From contig JAIEMJ010000018.1 in the NCBI GenBank assembly GCA_019752335.1, forward strand, positions 1 through 64,000: a stretch of DNA of 64,000 nucleotides. Direction: 5' to 3'. The notes beneath the pieces were generated by a model. It had not been told where the DNA came from. It ran no database searches and saw only the letters and a list, made by a program, of their open reading frames with translations. Source of the stretch: Bryobacteraceae bacterium. GTDB lineage: Bacteria > Acidobacteriota > Terriglobia > Bryobacterales > Bryobacteraceae. Positions 9,146 to 18,111 of the stretch are shown one piece after another (the stretch's first letter is position 1; each line of letters begins with the position of its first letter). The position numbers and the translations under genes were made by a program.

Positions 9146-10114
9146 TCAACTCTGCAAAGCCGTCACCATCGCGACGGCGTAGATGTCTTCCGCGGAGCAG
9201 CCGCGCGAAAGATCATTGGCGGGCTTCGCCAAGCCTTGCAGGAAGGGGCCGTAGGCCGCCGCGCCGCCCAGGCGCTCCACCAGCTTTACCGCGATGTTGC
9301 CCGCGTCCAGATCCGGGAAGATGAGCGTGTTCGCCTGCCCCGCCACCGGCGAACCCGGAGCCTTCGAACCGCCGACGCTCGCCACCAGCGCCGCGTCGCC
9401 CTGCAGTTCGCCGTCCGCCTTCAGCCCCGGCGCGCGAGCGCGCAGCACGCGCAACGCCTCCACCACCTTGTCCGCGTGCGCGTGCTGCCCGCTGCCCTTC
9501 GTCGAAAACGACAGCAAAGCCACCTTCGGCTCCGCCCCCAGCAGCGTCCGGGTGGACTCGGCCGTGGCCACCGCGATATCGGCTAATTGCGGCGCCGTTG
9601 GATCCACCACGATGGCGCAATCGGCGAAGGAGAGCATGCCGTTCACGCCATACGACGAGTCCTGCACGGCCACCAGAAACACGCTCGACACGGTCTTCAC
9701 GTCCGTCCGCGCGCCAATGCAGTGCAGCGCGGCGCGCACCGTCTCGGCCGTCGTATTCGCGGCCCCGCCCACGAAGCCCTCGGCGTCGCCCGCGGCCACC
9801 ATCAAGGCGGCAAAGTACAAGGGACGGCGCGCCATCGCCGCGGCTTCTACCTGCGTCAACCCCTTGGCGCGGCGGCGTTCGTAATAGATGGACTCGTAGC
9901 GCGGCAGACGCGGACAAGTGGCCGGATCCTGCGGACGAATCAGGATCGGCGTTACTAGTTCTTCGCGCCGCAACCGGTCCGCCGCCGCTTGCACCCGCGG
10001 ATCGTCGCCTTCCGGAAAGACGATGCGCGGCTTCGGCGTGATGCGGCGCAGGCGTTCAGCCTGGGCGGCGAGAAAGTGGCGAGCGGACTCCGGAATGGCC
10101 ATGCGACTCTTCAT
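9146..10114 (-). CDS. pta: phosphate acetyltransferase (phosphotransacetylase)
   Basis: Interconverts acetyl-CoA and acetyl phosphate. The 322-residue protein is a stand-alone PTA domain. It shows [18 protein letters not shown] near the N terminus, [20 protein letters not shown], the stretch [19 protein letters not shown] and the conserved FSTKGSGQH and C-terminal [18 protein letters not shown]. It lacks the long N-terminal DRTGG regulatory domain of enterobacterial Pta. No acetate kinase gene is near. Some phosphate acyltransferases for other acyl groups look alike, but these motifs favour acetyl. Confidence 0.92.
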   Translation of the reverse strand: MKSRMAIPESARHFLAAQAERLRRITPKPRIVFPEGDDPRVQAAADRLRREELVTPILIRPQDPATCPRLPRYESIYYERRRAKGLTQVEAAAMARRPLYFAALMVAAGDAEGFVGGAANTTAETVRAALHCIGARTDVKTVSSVFLVAVQDSSYGVNGMLSFADCAIVVDPTAPQLADIAVATAESTRTLLGAEPKVALLSFSTKGSGQHAHADKVVEALRVLRARAPGLKADGELQGDAALVASVGGSKAPGSPVAGQANTLIFPDLDAGNIAVKLVERLGGAAAYGPFLQGLAKPANDLSRGCSAEDIYAVAMVTALQS

Positions 10115-10190
10115 CGTAGCGCGGTGTTAAACTGTGGGATTCGATGCAGTCTGCAAAAGATTGCGAATCAAACCCAGGTACAAGGAAAAT

Positions 10191-11126
10191 ATGCGGAAGA
10201 AGGTAACAGTAATCGGCGGCGGGAATGTCGGCGCGACGTGCGCCATGCGCATCGCCGATAAGGAATTGGCGGACGTCGTCCTGGTGGATGTAGTGGAGGG
10301 CGTGCCGCAAGGCAAGGCGCTTGACCTGATGCAGTCCGGGCCGGTGGAAGGCTACGACGTCACGCTGACGGGCGCCAACAACTACGAGCCCACGGCCAAT
10401 TCAGATGTCGTCGTCATCACGGCTGGCTTGCCGCGCAAGCCCGGTATGTCGCGGGACGACTTGCTGATGGCCAACTACGAGATCATGAAGTCGGCCTCCG
10501 AACAGGCCGCCAAGTACAGCCCGAACGCGATTCTGGTCATCGTCTCGAACCCGCTCGACGCCATGTGCTGGACGGCGCTCCAGATGTCGAAGTTCTCGAA
10601 GAACCGCGTAGTCGGCATGGCCGGCGTGCTCGATACCGCGCGCTTCCGCACCTTCATCGCGCAGGAACTCAACGTCTCCATGGAGAACGTAGTGGCGGTG
10701 GTGATGGGCGGCCACGGCGACACCATGGTGCCGCTCACCCGCCTGTCGAGCGTCTCCGGCATTCCGCTTACTGAGCTGATGAGCGAGGAGAAGCTGGCCG
10801 AGATCGTCAAGCGCACGGCCAACGGCGGCGCGGAGATCGTCAGCTATTTGAAGACCGGCAGCGCCTACTACGCGCCCGCCGCCGCCACCGTCGAGATGGT
10901 GGAGAGCATCCTCAAGGACAAGAAGAAAGTGCTGCCCTGCGCGGCGCTGCTGGAAGGCGAATATGGCATTAACGGCCTGTTTGTTGGCGTTCCCGTGAAG
11001 CTGGGCGCGCGCGGCATTGAGCAGGTGTATGAGTTGAAGCTCACGGCGGAGGAGTCCGCCATGCTGAAGAAGAGCGCCGCCGCGGTGGAAGAGCTCGTCA
11101 GCATTCTCAAACAGAAGATGGGCTAG
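10191..11126 (+). CDS. mdh: malate dehydrogenase (lactate dehydrogenase-like type)
   Basis: NAD-dependent malate/oxaloacetate conversion in the TCA cycle. The frame opens earlier at a GTG (10134), but [20 protein letters not shown] from ATG 10191, preceded by AAGGAAA, matches the family start and gives 311 residues. Seen are the NAD-binding [23 protein letters not shown] with the substrate arginines, [21 protein letters not shown] and the catalytic His in [10 protein letters not shown]. Arg in the mobile loop (LPRKPGMSR) fits a dicarboxylate substrate. A hairpin terminator-like structure follows. Confidence 0.95.
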   Translation: MRKKVTVIGGGNVGATCAMRIADKELADVVLVDVVEGVPQGKALDLMQSGPVEGYDVTLTGANNYEPTANSDVVVITAGLPRKPGMSRDDLLMANYEIMKSASEQAAKYSPNAILVIVSNPLDAMCWTALQMSKFSKNRVVGMAGVLDTARFRTFIAQELNVSMENVVAVVMGGHGDTMVPLTRLSSVSGIPLTELMSEEKLAEIVKRTANGGAEIVSYLKTGSAYYAPAAATVEMVESILKDKKKVLPCAALLEGEYGINGLFVGVPVKLGARGIEQVYELKLTAEESAMLKKSAAAVEELVSILKQKMG

Positions 11127-11141
11127 TTCGCAAATCTTTAC

Positions 11142-11175
11142 GGGCCAGGCATCTTGTGTTTGGCCCCAGCTTTTT
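11142..11175 (+). terminator. probable terminator after mdh
   Basis: GGGCCA (11142-11147) pairs with TGGCCC (11161-11166), and a run of five T follows at 11171-11175. The loop is long (13 bases) and the T run is short, so strength is uncertain. Confidence 0.45.
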
Positions 11176-11219
11176 GTAGTCTAAATGTTCAACGCTCGAT
11201 CCTGATGGAGGGATTCCCA

Positions 11220-11336
11220 GTGGATAACGAAACGATGGTAAAAGTAGTGTGCGGCGGACTCGCCGTACTCTGTGTGGTGATCATCATCATGCGCCGCAAG
11301 GGCACCAAGAAGCCCGTTGATGGCGACGACTTTTAA
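11220..11336 (+). CDS. small single-pass membrane protein (38 aa)
   Basis: Starts at GTG 11220 with GGAGGG 7-8 bases ahead; an alternative ATG in the same frame at 11205 overlaps that ribosome binding site. The protein has one hydrophobic helix (VKVVCGGLAVLCVVIIIM) followed by RRKGTKK and an acidic end, so the N terminus should face outward and the basic end inward. No function is known. It lies 12 bases before the SET-domain gene and may share its transcript. Confidence 0.55.
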   Translation: MDNETMVKVVCGGLAVLCVVIIIMRRKGTKKPVDGDDF

Positions 11337-11348
11337 ACCCGCCCGCGC

Positions 11349-11825
11349 ATGAAGTCCGCCAAAGCTGCTGTTGCCCGCGAACCAGAGAAGCCGCATCTGG
11401 ACGAACGCTATTGCGCCTATAAGCTGAGCATCAAGCCTTCGCGGATCCACCGCTGGGGCTTGTTTGCCGAGGAGAACATCCCCAAGCGCCGCAAGGTGAT
11501 CGAATACCGCGGCGAACGCATCAGCCGCCGGGAAACGAAGCGTCGCGCGGACGAGCGGCCCCTGCATTACATCTTCACGCTGGATAGTTACTGGTGCCTC
11601 GACGGCGCCGTGGGCGGCAGCGGCGCCGAGTACATCAACCACAGTTGCGAGCCCAACGTCTGGACGTTGATCACGAAAGGCCACATTCTCTATATGGCCT
11701 TGCGCGACATCAAGAAAGGCGAAGAGCTCTTCGTCGATTACCACTTCGGCGCCGACGTCGAAATCGTCCCCTGCTCCTGCGGCGCCAAAACCTGCCGCGG
11801 CACCATCAACGACAAACCGGAGTAA
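11349..11825 (+). CDS. SET-domain protein, probable protein-lysine methyltransferase
   Basis: A 158-residue compact SET protein. The N-terminal part IHRWGLFAEENIPKRRKVIE is SET-I like (G-x-G-type cofactor region R-W-G-L-F). YINHSCEPNVW is the knot motif NHSCxPN that binds S-adenosylmethionine, and GEELFVDYHFG carries the catalytic Tyr of the ELxxDY motif. A post-SET-like cluster CSCGAKTCRGTI follows, where three Cys normally hold a zinc with the knot Cys. SET enzymes are mostly eukaryotic histone methyltransferases, but scattered bacteria have them. The substrate here is unknown. It is followed by the deacetylase gene after 5 bases. Confidence 0.88.
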   Translation: MKSAKAAVAREPEKPHLDERYCAYKLSIKPSRIHRWGLFAEENIPKRRKVIEYRGERISRRETKRRADERPLHYIFTLDSYWCLDGAVGGSGAEYINHSCEPNVWTLITKGHILYMALRDIKKGEELFVDYHFGADVEIVPCSCGAKTCRGTINDKPE

Positions 11826-11830
11826 CGCCC

Positions 11831-12640
11831 ATGCTGCCTGTCCTTCTGTTCGCGCTGGCGCTGGCGGACGAGCCCATTCGCCTGATCGTGCAGGGCGACG
11901 ACATGGGCGCCGCGCACGCCGTCAATCTGGGGACGCTGCAGGCCTATCGCGACGGCATCATGCGCACGACGAACATCATCGTCCCTGCCCCGTGGCTGCC
12001 GGAAGCCGTCCAGTTGCTCGCCTCCGAACCCGGCCTTGAGGTGGGCATTCATCTGGCGCTCACCAGCGAATGGACCCTCATCAAATGGCGTCCGCTCACC
12101 CAAGCGCCGAGCCTGACGGATGCGCAAGGCTATTTCCATCCCATGGTGCGCCCCAACCCGCGTTTCCCGGCGGGGCAGAGTCTGCTGGAGGCCAAACCAA
12201 AGCTAGCGGAAGTGGAACGCGAGTTACGCGCGCAGATTGAATTGGGCAAGCGCCTGGTGCCAAGGGTCTCTTACATGACCACGCATATGGGCTTCGCCGG
12301 CCCCTTCCCGGAAATGCAAGCGCTGCTGAAGAAACTCTCCGCGGAGTACGGCCTGCCGATTCCCGGCGAGGGCGTGAAGCGCCTGGGCAGCCTCTACACG
12401 CAGACCGATAGCGCGGAAGCGCGGATCGCCAAAGTGGCCGCGCGGCTCGAGACCTTGGAGCCCGGCACCTGGCTGATGCTGGACCACGCCGCGCAGGACA
12501 CCCCCGAGATGCGCGCCGTCCATCACCCCGGCTATGAGAACGTCGCGCAGGACCGCGCGGCCGTCGTCGCCCTCTGGACCAGCGATAAGATCAAAGAGAT
12601 CGTGCGCCGTCGCAAGATACAGTTGGTAGGCAACCGGTGA
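11831..12640 (+). CDS. YdjC/ChbG-like carbohydrate deacetylase, exported
   Basis: A 269-residue protein. The frame is open upstream, but ATG at 11831 gives a short hydrophobic leader (LPVLLFALALA) and then IRLIVQGDDMGAAHAVN, the metal-binding Asp of the YdjC family, followed by VGIHLALTSEW and SYMTTHMGF with the metal-binding His residues. Family members remove acetyl groups from chitin-type oligosaccharides. The stop is overlapped by the GTG of the PQQ-cytochrome dehydrogenase (GTGA), so the two are translated together, perhaps handling the same sugar outside the cytoplasm. Specificity is unknown. Confidence 0.85.
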   Translation: MLPVLLFALALADEPIRLIVQGDDMGAAHAVNLGTLQAYRDGIMRTTNIIVPAPWLPEAVQLLASEPGLEVGIHLALTSEWTLIKWRPLTQAPSLTDAQGYFHPMVRPNPRFPAGQSLLEAKPKLAEVERELRAQIELGKRLVPRVSYMTTHMGFAGPFPEMQALLKKLSAEYGLPIPGEGVKRLGSLYTQTDSAEARIAKVAARLETLEPGTWLMLDHAAQDTPEMRAVHHPGYENVAQDRAAVVALWTSDKIKEIVRRRKIQLVGNR

Positions 12641-14910
12641 AGACCCTCGCGTGGCTCTTATTCAGCTTTGTCGCCTACGCGCAGACTCCGCCCGACCCCT
12701 ACCCCAAGCTCTGTGCCGCTTGCCACGGCGAACGTGCCACCGGGACTGACCGTGGTCCCAACCTCGTCAACTCCCGTTCCCTGCGCTCGCTCAGTGAAGC
12801 CGATCTGGTCACCTTGATTCGCCAGGGCACGCCCGGCGGCATGCCCGCCTTCCCCTTGCCCGCCGCCCAACTCACGGCTCTGGCCCGCGCGGTGCGCGGC
12901 TGGAACGCCTCCGCCGCCGACGCCCAACCCACCGGGGACCTCGCTGCCGGCCAGCGCTTTTTCGAGAGCCGCTGCCTGGCCTGCCACATGGTGCGCGGCC
13001 GCGGCGCCTCTAACGGGCCGGACTTATCGAACATCGGCAACGAGCTCACCGTAGCCGAGATCGAGCAAACGCTCGCCAACCCCAATTCCCGCAAAGGCCA
13101 ACGCAACGGCGCCAGTTGTCCCAGTTGGGCCTTCTGCCCCGAGAATCCCTGGGACGTGGTCCAGGTGACTCTACGCAACGGCAGTAAGCTGCGAGGCTTC
13201 GCGCGCAGCCGCGGACAGCATGACTTACAGCTACAAACCTTCGACGGCCGCTTTCACTCGCTCACCGGCGACCTGAAGATCGAGGCCGAGAACAACTCCT
13301 ACATGCCGCCCGTCGCCGCCAGCCCCGCCGAGAGGCGCGACCTGGTCGCTTACCTGAGCACCTTAAACGGCATTCCCACGGGGGCATTGCAGACCGCTCC
13401 CGTAGCGGGAAAGTCCCAGTCGCCGCAACCCGGCGACTGGCCCAGCTATCATGGCTTGCCGACCGGCAACCGCCATAGTCCGCTGGCGGAGATCAACACC
13501 ACGAACGCCACGCGATTGACTCCCGCCTGGAGTTACTCGCTGCCACATCTCGGTCTACAAACCACGCCGCTGGTGGCGGACGGCGTGATGTACGTCACGG
13601 CTCCGAATCAGGTCTGCGCGCTCTCCGCCGAAACGGGCCGCGAGATCTGGTGCTACGTCCGGCCGCGCAGCGACGCCACCAAGATTTCGGGCGATGCCGC
13701 CAAGGGCGCCCAGCGCGGCGCCGCGCTCTCCGGCGACCGCGTCTTCTTCGCCACGGATGATGCCCACCTCATCGCGCTCAATCGCATCACGGGCGCGCTG
13801 ATGTGGCAAGTGTATATGCCGGAGTCGCCCGGCGCCTTCGGCGCCACCGCCGCGCCGCTCGTCGTGGGCGACCTGGTCATCGCCGGCATCGGCGGCGGCG
13901 ACGCCCCCTTGCGCGGCTTTCTCGCCGCCTACCGGGTGACCACTGGCGAGCAAGTCTGGCGCTTCTGGACCGTCCCCCAGCCGGGTGAGCCGGCCGCCAA
14001 GACCTGGCGCGGCAAAGCCATCGAAACCGGCGGCGGCGCCACCTGGCTCACCGGCTCTTACGATCCCGGCACCGATACGCTCTTCTGGCCCACCGGCAAT
14101 CCTTACCCCGACACCGACGGCACGGAACGCGAAGGCGATAACCTCTATACGAATTGCGTGCTGGCCCTGGAACCCAAGACGGGTAAGTTGAAATGGCATT
14201 TTCAATTCACCCCGCACGACTTATGGGATTGGGACGCCACCGAGCCCTTGGTCCTGGTGGATACGAAGTTTCAAGGCCGCGACCGTAAGTTACTCCTGCA
14301 AGCCAATCGCAATGGCTTCTTCTACGTGCTGGACCGCACGAACGGCGAATTCTTGCTCGGCAAGCCCTTCGTCAAGCGCCTAACCTGGGCCTCTGGCCTG
14401 AATCCGCAGGGCCGCCCACTGGTGAACGAGAGCGCCAAGCCCACGATGGGCGGCACCATCGTATGCCCCGCCGTCCGCGGCGCGACGAACTGGTACTCCA
14501 CGGCTTTTAACCCGGTCACCCGGCTCTTCTACTTCATGGCCGTGGAAGACTGTAACCTATACCGCCAGGCGGGCAGTTGGTTTGTTCCCTACAGTGATCC
14601 GGCGAATCCACCGCAAAAACTCCTCCGCGCCCTCGATATCGAAACCGGCAGGATCGTCTGGGAAGTGCCACAAACGGGCGCTCCGGAAGCGAACTACTCG
14701 GGCGTCCTATCCACCGCCGGCGGCTTGCTCTTCTACGGCGAATCCGGCGGCACCTTCGCCGCGGCGGACGCGCGCACCGGCAAGACGCTGTGGCACTTCA
14801 ATACGGGGCAAGTCTGGAAGGCCTCGCCGATGACGTACACCGCCAACGGACGCCAATACGTCGCCATCGCCGCGGGCGGCAACATCCTCTCGTTCACGCT
14901 AGGCCGTTAG
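12637..14910 (+). CDS. exported PQQ-dependent dehydrogenase with two N-terminal cytochrome c domains
   Basis: A 757-residue periplasmic quinohemoprotein. A signal peptide (1-16) is followed by a first heme-binding site C26-x-x-C29-H30, a second at C113-x-x-C116-H117, and a beta-propeller of the quinoprotein alcohol/glucose dehydrogenase type from about residue 255. The propeller has repeated Trp-docking-like blades such as GREIWCYVRP, GALMWQVYMP, GEQVWRFW, GRIVWEVPQTG and GKTLWHF, plus YDPGTDTLFWPTGNPYPD. In such enzymes electrons pass from PQQ through the hemes to a terminal oxidase. Usual enzymes carry the heme domain at the C terminus, so the N-terminal diheme order is less common. The substrate is unknown; the overlapping deacetylase gene hints at a sugar derivative. 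Confidence 0.88.
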   Translation: MKTLAWLLFSFVAYAQTPPDPYPKLCAACHGERATGTDRGPNLVNSRSLRSLSEADLVTLIRQGTPGGMPAFPLPAAQLTALARAVRGWNASAADAQPTGDLAAGQRFFESRCLACHMVRGRGASNGPDLSNIGNELTVAEIEQTLANPNSRKGQRNGASCPSWAFCPENPWDVVQVTLRNGSKLRGFARSRGQHDLQLQTFDGRFHSLTGDLKIEAENNSYMPPVAASPAERRDLVAYLSTLNGIPTGALQTAPVAGKSQSPQPGDWPSYHGLPTGNRHSPLAEINTTNATRLTPAWSYSLPHLGLQTTPLVADGVMYVTAPNQVCALSAETGREIWCYVRPRSDATKISGDAAKGAQRGAALSGDRVFFATDDAHLIALNRITGALMWQVYMPESPGAFGATAAPLVVGDLVIAGIGGGDAPLRGFLAAYRVTTGEQVWRFWTVPQPGEPAAKTWRGKAIETGGGATWLTGSYDPGTDTLFWPTGNPYPDTDGTEREGDNLYTNCVLALEPKTGKLKWHFQFTPHDLWDWDATEPLVLVDTKFQGRDRKLLLQANRNGFFYVLDRTNGEFLLGKPFVKRLTWASGLNPQGRPLVNESAKPTMGGTIVCPAVRGATNWYSTAFNPVTRLFYFMAVEDCNLYRQAGSWFVPYSDPANPPQKLLRALDIETGRIVWEVPQTGAPEANYSGVLSTAGGLLFYGESGGTFAAADARTGKTLWHFNTGQVWKASPMTYTANGRQYVAIAAGGNILSFTLGR

Positions 14911-14916
14911 TTATTG

Positions 14917-15014
14917 AACGACCCCCTCACTGCGTTCGGGGCTGGATGGCACAGCAGCATTTCGGGGTGGCGCTACGCGAGCCAACCAGCCCCGAACGCA
15001 GTGAGGGGGTCGTT
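14917..15014. repeat. large perfect inverted repeat (29-bp arms, 40-base loop)
   Basis: The left arm 14917-14945 and right arm 14986-15014 are exact reverse complements, beginning AACGACCCCCTCACTGCGTT and its complement. It lies between the convergent PQQ-dehydrogenase gene and the 15039-15821 gene. No T run follows, so it is not a classical terminator, though a transcript would fold strongly from either side. It may be a small mobile palindromic element. Confidence 0.8.
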
Positions 15015-15038
15015 TCCAGAATCGGTCCTTCACGGACG

Positions 15039-15821
15039 TTAAGGCTCGACGCGGAAATCCCAAATCTGCAGGTTCATCTTGCCTTCGGTGTACTGCACCA
15101 GCGCGTACTCACCGGGCTCCAGATCCGCCGTCGGCCACATCTTGAAGAGGCGGTCCGCTAGTTGCTGCCGGAAGGCTTCGATGATCAGCGGCTCCTCGAT
15201 CTTCTCGTTCACCACTGCCGCGATCGTCACCTTCTCCACGATGCGCGTATTCTTGCCCGGCGTCAGCTTGAAGAAGTTAAAGCTCTCGTCGTCCGACAGG
15301 CGAAAGTAGAACTCCGGGCGGCGATTCTTGATCACCACCAGCGAGTGCTCCCCGTCGATCTCCACTGTCGCCTTGCCATTCACAATCGGCAGCGGACTCA
15401 TTACCTTCAGAATCGACCGCCGCTTATTCGTGACGAACTTACTCTCCGCCAGCTTTAACGGGCGCATCTCGGGCGCCTTGGCCTCCGGGTCTGGCTCATA
15501 GTAAACGCCGGGGTCGGCCGGAATGCGGGCCAGCCGGGCGCGCTCCTCGCGCTCCACGCGGTCCTCGTCCGCGATCAGCTTGTCTTCCTCGGCGCGTGCG
15601 GCGGCTTTCTGCTTCAGTTCGCCTTCGGTGCGCGTGAAGTCGACGAGTTCCTTGGGAAGCTCTTCCCAGTCCTGCCGTTCGATGGAGTAATAGCGGACGC
15701 GGTCGCCATTCACTGCGTACTCGCGAGCCATCTGATGGGTGCCGTCCTTCAGATAGAGCTTGATCTGCGCGGCGGCCAGCGTCACCGCGAGCGCGGCCAG
15801 AAGTACGGCAAGGCGTCGCAT
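15039..15821 (-). CDS. exported protein of unknown function
   Basis: A 260-residue protein with a clear signal peptide (MRRLAVLLAALAVTLAAA). The next stretch IKLYLKDGTHQMAREYAVNG resembles the small beta domain that follows signal peptides in other acidobacterial proteins. Residues 65-105 are very rich in Glu, Lys and Arg and should form a coiled coil. The C-terminal 130 residues (ending GEYALVQYTEGKMNLQIWDF) look like a beta-rich soluble domain. It is 7 bases downstream of the 107-residue gene and shares its transcript. I do not recognise a family. Confidence 0.65.
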   Translation of the reverse strand: MRRLAVLLAALAVTLAAAQIKLYLKDGTHQMAREYAVNGDRVRYYSIERQDWEELPKELVDFTRTEGELKQKAAARAEEDKLIADEDRVEREERARLARIPADPGVYYEPDPEAKAPEMRPLKLAESKFVTNKRRSILKVMSPLPIVNGKATVEIDGEHSLVVIKNRRPEFYFRLSDDESFNFFKLTPGKNTRIVEKVTIAAVVNEKIEEPLIIEAFRQQLADRLFKMWPTADLEPGEYALVQYTEGKMNLQIWDFRVEP

Positions 15822-15828
15822 GCTGCCT

Positions 15829-16152
15829 TTAGTGTGCCAGAACCGGCGACTCTCCGGGGGCGCGAATTTCGTCCAGCATGTTCCGCGCCGATACCTCCAC
15901 CGGCAAGCCCGTTAGCAAAGCGGACAACTGCTTCAACTGGCCACGATAGGCCGGGAACTCGATCAGCGTTTTCCGCTGGTGCGTCAGTTGAGGGTTGATG
16001 GGAAAATCGGCCTTCGCCAACGCCTCTAGCGTGCTTTCGAGGAGCCGAGGCTCCACCGTCAGGCGAACGCTGAGCAGTTGTCCTAGGGAAGAGGGGTCCG
16101 GCGACGCTCCGCGTCCCAGTGCCCGGTCGAGGGCTTCGTAATCATTGGTCAT
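15829..16152 (-). CDS. hypothetical soluble protein (107 aa)
   Basis: The frame is open upstream to 16338, but that part overlaps a terminator-like hairpin and has poor protein character. ATG at 16152 (MTNDYEALDRALGRGASPDP), with GGAAAGGA upstream, is preferred. The product is helical with a Leu-rich middle (LGQLLSVRLTVEPRLLEST) and no membrane span after it. It forms a two-gene unit with the downstream exported protein. Function unknown. Confidence 0.5.
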   Translation of the reverse strand: MTNDYEALDRALGRGASPDPSSLGQLLSVRLTVEPRLLESTLEALAKADFPINPQLTHQRKTLIEFPAYRGQLKQLSALLTGLPVEVSARNMLDEIRAPGESPVLAH

Positions 16153-16186
16153 GCTGACCAATCCTTTCCGGCGACCTGACGCCCTG

Positions 16187-16220
16187 AAAAAACAAAAACC
16201 CGAAGCGATGGGCTCCGGGT
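16187..16220 (-). terminator. rho-independent terminator of the leftward sigma-factor operon
   Basis: Read on the minus strand, ACCCGGAGC and GCTTCGGGT form a 9-bp stem (one G-U pair) with loop CCATC, followed by TTTTGTTTTTT. It stands after the Spy-like gene and before the 107-residue gene, so it should end the rpoE-like operon, possibly with read-through into the next pair. Confidence 0.8.
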
Positions 16221-16362
16221 GATCATTTTGATCTGGGCGCTCGCCTTTAGCACTTTTTAACGTGGGTGCAAGTAGCAGAAAGCCGGCGGAAAGCCGCTTT
16301 CCTAAATCAATCCACGAACAATTTGAGAGTACCGCCAAAGGCGGTACCGCGCAAGTGAAAAA

Positions 16363-16749
16363 TCAGTGAACTTGTTTCAGGCTGTCGCCCAGGATCTTCT
16401 TGAACTTGTCCTGCTGTTCGGCCGTCAACACCTTGTTGATCCGCTCCCGGCAGCCGCCCCGGGTCTCTTCCATCTGCGCCTGCAGGCTTTGCATGTACAT
16501 GGTGAAATCGTCCAGGACGATCTCCACTTGTTCCGCCTGCTGCGGGGTGAGATTCAGCTCCGTCTTGAACTTTTGGAACAAGGCGACCTTGTCATTCTGA
16601 CGGAAGGCGCCAGCGCCACGCGAAACGACGTCGCGCAGGCCGAACTTCACCAGCACGCCGCCAAAAGCGGAGCCTACCAGGAATACGGTGAAGAGCGTGA
16701 TCAGAACCCGGGGATTCTGCCACGAAATACGATCAGGATGCGGCAACAT
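16363..16749 (-). CDS. membrane-anchored Spy/CpxP-like periplasmic protein
   Basis: A 128-residue protein with one N-terminal membrane helix (VLITLFTVFLVGSAFGGVLV) and a helical periplasmic part containing LNLTPQQAEQVEIVLDDF and LTAEQQDKFKKIL. The LTxxQ...  repeat pair is characteristic of the Spy/CpxP/ heavy-metal sensor (LTXXQ) family, ATP-independent chaperones induced by envelope stress. It lies 18 bases after the anti-sigma gene, as expected for a stress-response output or sensor of that sigma factor. Confidence 0.7.
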   Translation of the reverse strand: MLPHPDRISWQNPRVLITLFTVFLVGSAFGGVLVKFGLRDVVSRGAGAFRQNDKVALFQKFKTELNLTPQQAEQVEIVLDDFTMYMQSLQAQMEETRGGCRERINKVLTAEQQDKFKKILGDSLKQVH

Positions 16750-16767
16750 GGGATTCCTTGTCTGTCT

Positions 16768-17250
16768 CTATTGGTCTAACGTGGTGAGCTGCACCAGAAC
16801 GGCGCCGCGGTTTTCGTCGTTGCCCACCCGATGGTCTACCAGCATGGCCTTCGGCGCGGTGTCGGTGGAAAACATCGTCTCGGGCGCGGCGGCGATCACT
16901 TCGGGTTCAGGGCCGGCCGGCCAGAAAATGGCCGCCGTCATCACGGCAAACAAAGCGAGCGACGCAAACACCAGTTTGCGGCCAAAGGGCTGCAGGAAGA
17001 TGTCCCAAACGGAGGGCTTCTCCTCGGCTTCAATCTTCTGCAAAACGCGAGCATAGAAGCCCGGGCTCAACTCCAGCGCGGCGGCCTCGTCCGTTTCGAC
17101 ACGCAACGTCCGCACCAGGCGGGAAGCTTCCGAGAAGAGCGCCAAGCTCTCCCGGCAGTCCGCGCATTCACCCAGGTGGGCGTGAAACGCGGCGCTCAGT
17201 GGCTTCGCCACCAAGTAGTTTTCGAGTTCGTTCTCGATAATCGTATGCAT
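16768..17250 (-). CDS. zinc-finger (ZAS) anti-sigma factor, membrane anchored
   Basis: A 160-residue protein from ATG 17250. The cytoplasmic N terminus MHTIIENELENYLVAKPL...FHAHLGECADCRES has the H-x3-C-x2-C zinc signature of anti-sigma factors. One membrane helix follows at about residues 98-118 (KLVFASLALFAVMTAAIFW), then a short periplasmic tail of about 45 residues. It should hold the ECF sigma factor encoded 144 bases upstream at the membrane. A longer start at 17304 is possible but has no ribosome binding site I can see. Confidence 0.82.
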   Translation of the reverse strand: MHTIIENELENYLVAKPLSAAFHAHLGECADCRESLALFSEASRLVRTLRVETDEAAALELSPGFYARVLQKIEAEEKPSVWDIFLQPFGRKLVFASLALFAVMTAAIFWPAGPEPEVIAAAPETMFSTDTAPKAMLVDHRVGNDENRGAVLVQLTTLDQ

Positions 17251-17394
17251 ATTACAACTCCCCCGGCCTCTCCGAACATCGGCTGAGATCGACCAGGACC
17301 CCATGGAATACCCTACATTCTAGATCTTTTCGCGAGCCAAACCTGTAAACTTTGGTCCCGAAAATTGTAAATCTGTCAGAGCGCGCCATAAAGT

Positions 17395-18111
17395 TCACTC
17401 CGCCCCCGCTGCGGCTAACCCACTGGTACCAGTAGTACCAGTACCGCCACGCTTCAGCAGACGTCCCGCCGCCTTCACCAGCTTCTGGCGTGCGCGGAAC
17501 AGCTTCACCTTGATGGTGTTCTCGTTCATCCCGGTCATCTCGGCGAGTTCTTCCACCGAATGGCCTTCCACTTCCTTCAGCAGGATTAGATTGCGGTCTT
17601 CCTCGCTCACCTTTTCGAGCAGCTTCATGACGAGGTCGCGTTGGGCGAGCCGTTCGTCGATCAGCGTCTCCGAGTCAGTCGAGGCTTCAGAATTCGAAAT
17701 CCGCTGGGACTCCTCTTCGCTGAAGTCGCTCTCGTAAACCAGCTTGCGCACTTTCTTCTTGCGCAAGTAGTCGTAGCACTCGTTCACCGTAATCTTGTAG
17801 ATCCAGGTGAGCAACGAACTCCGGAAGTCGAAGTTCGGCAGCGAAAAGTAGACCTTGGCGAAGACCTGCTGGGCGATATCCTCGGCATCGTTGCGATTGC
17901 GCAAAATGCCGTAAATGATCGAGAAGACCTTGGCCTGAAACCGTTCTACGATCTCGCGAAAAGCCATCTGATCGCCAGCTTGCGCACGGCGAACGAGCAG
18001 GGCCTCTTCGGTTTGGCGTTGTTCCACGGGATTTTGCAAGACACCGGCACCGGTGGCCAGACCACCGGCAACCGGGAACTGGAGGACATCGGAGCCGTAA
18101 GTGCTCATCAT
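17395..18111 (-). CDS. ECF RNA polymerase sigma factor (RpoE-like)
   Basis: A 238-residue sigma-70 family protein of the ECF group. Region 2 has LVRRAQAGDQMAFREIVERF and the conserved NRNDAEDIAQQVFAKVY with WIYKITVNECYDYLRKKK. Region 4 is LLEKVSEEDRNLILLKEVEG followed by the helix-turn-helix SVEELAEMTGMNENTIKVKLFRARQKL. There are about 35 extra residues at the N terminus and a Gly/Thr-rich tail (GTGTTGTSG) encoded by a near-repeat of GGTACTG. Its partner is the ZAS anti-sigma gene downstream. It is divergent from a second ECF sigma gene. Confidence 0.92.
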   Translation of the reverse strand: MMSTYGSDVLQFPVAGGLATGAGVLQNPVEQRQTEEALLVRRAQAGDQMAFREIVERFQAKVFSIIYGILRNRNDAEDIAQQVFAKVYFSLPNFDFRSSLLTWIYKITVNECYDYLRKKKVRKLVYESDFSEEESQRISNSEASTDSETLIDERLAQRDLVMKLLEKVSEEDRNLILLKEVEGHSVEELAEMTGMNENTIKVKLFRARQKLVKAAGRLLKRGGTGTTGTSGLAAAGAE

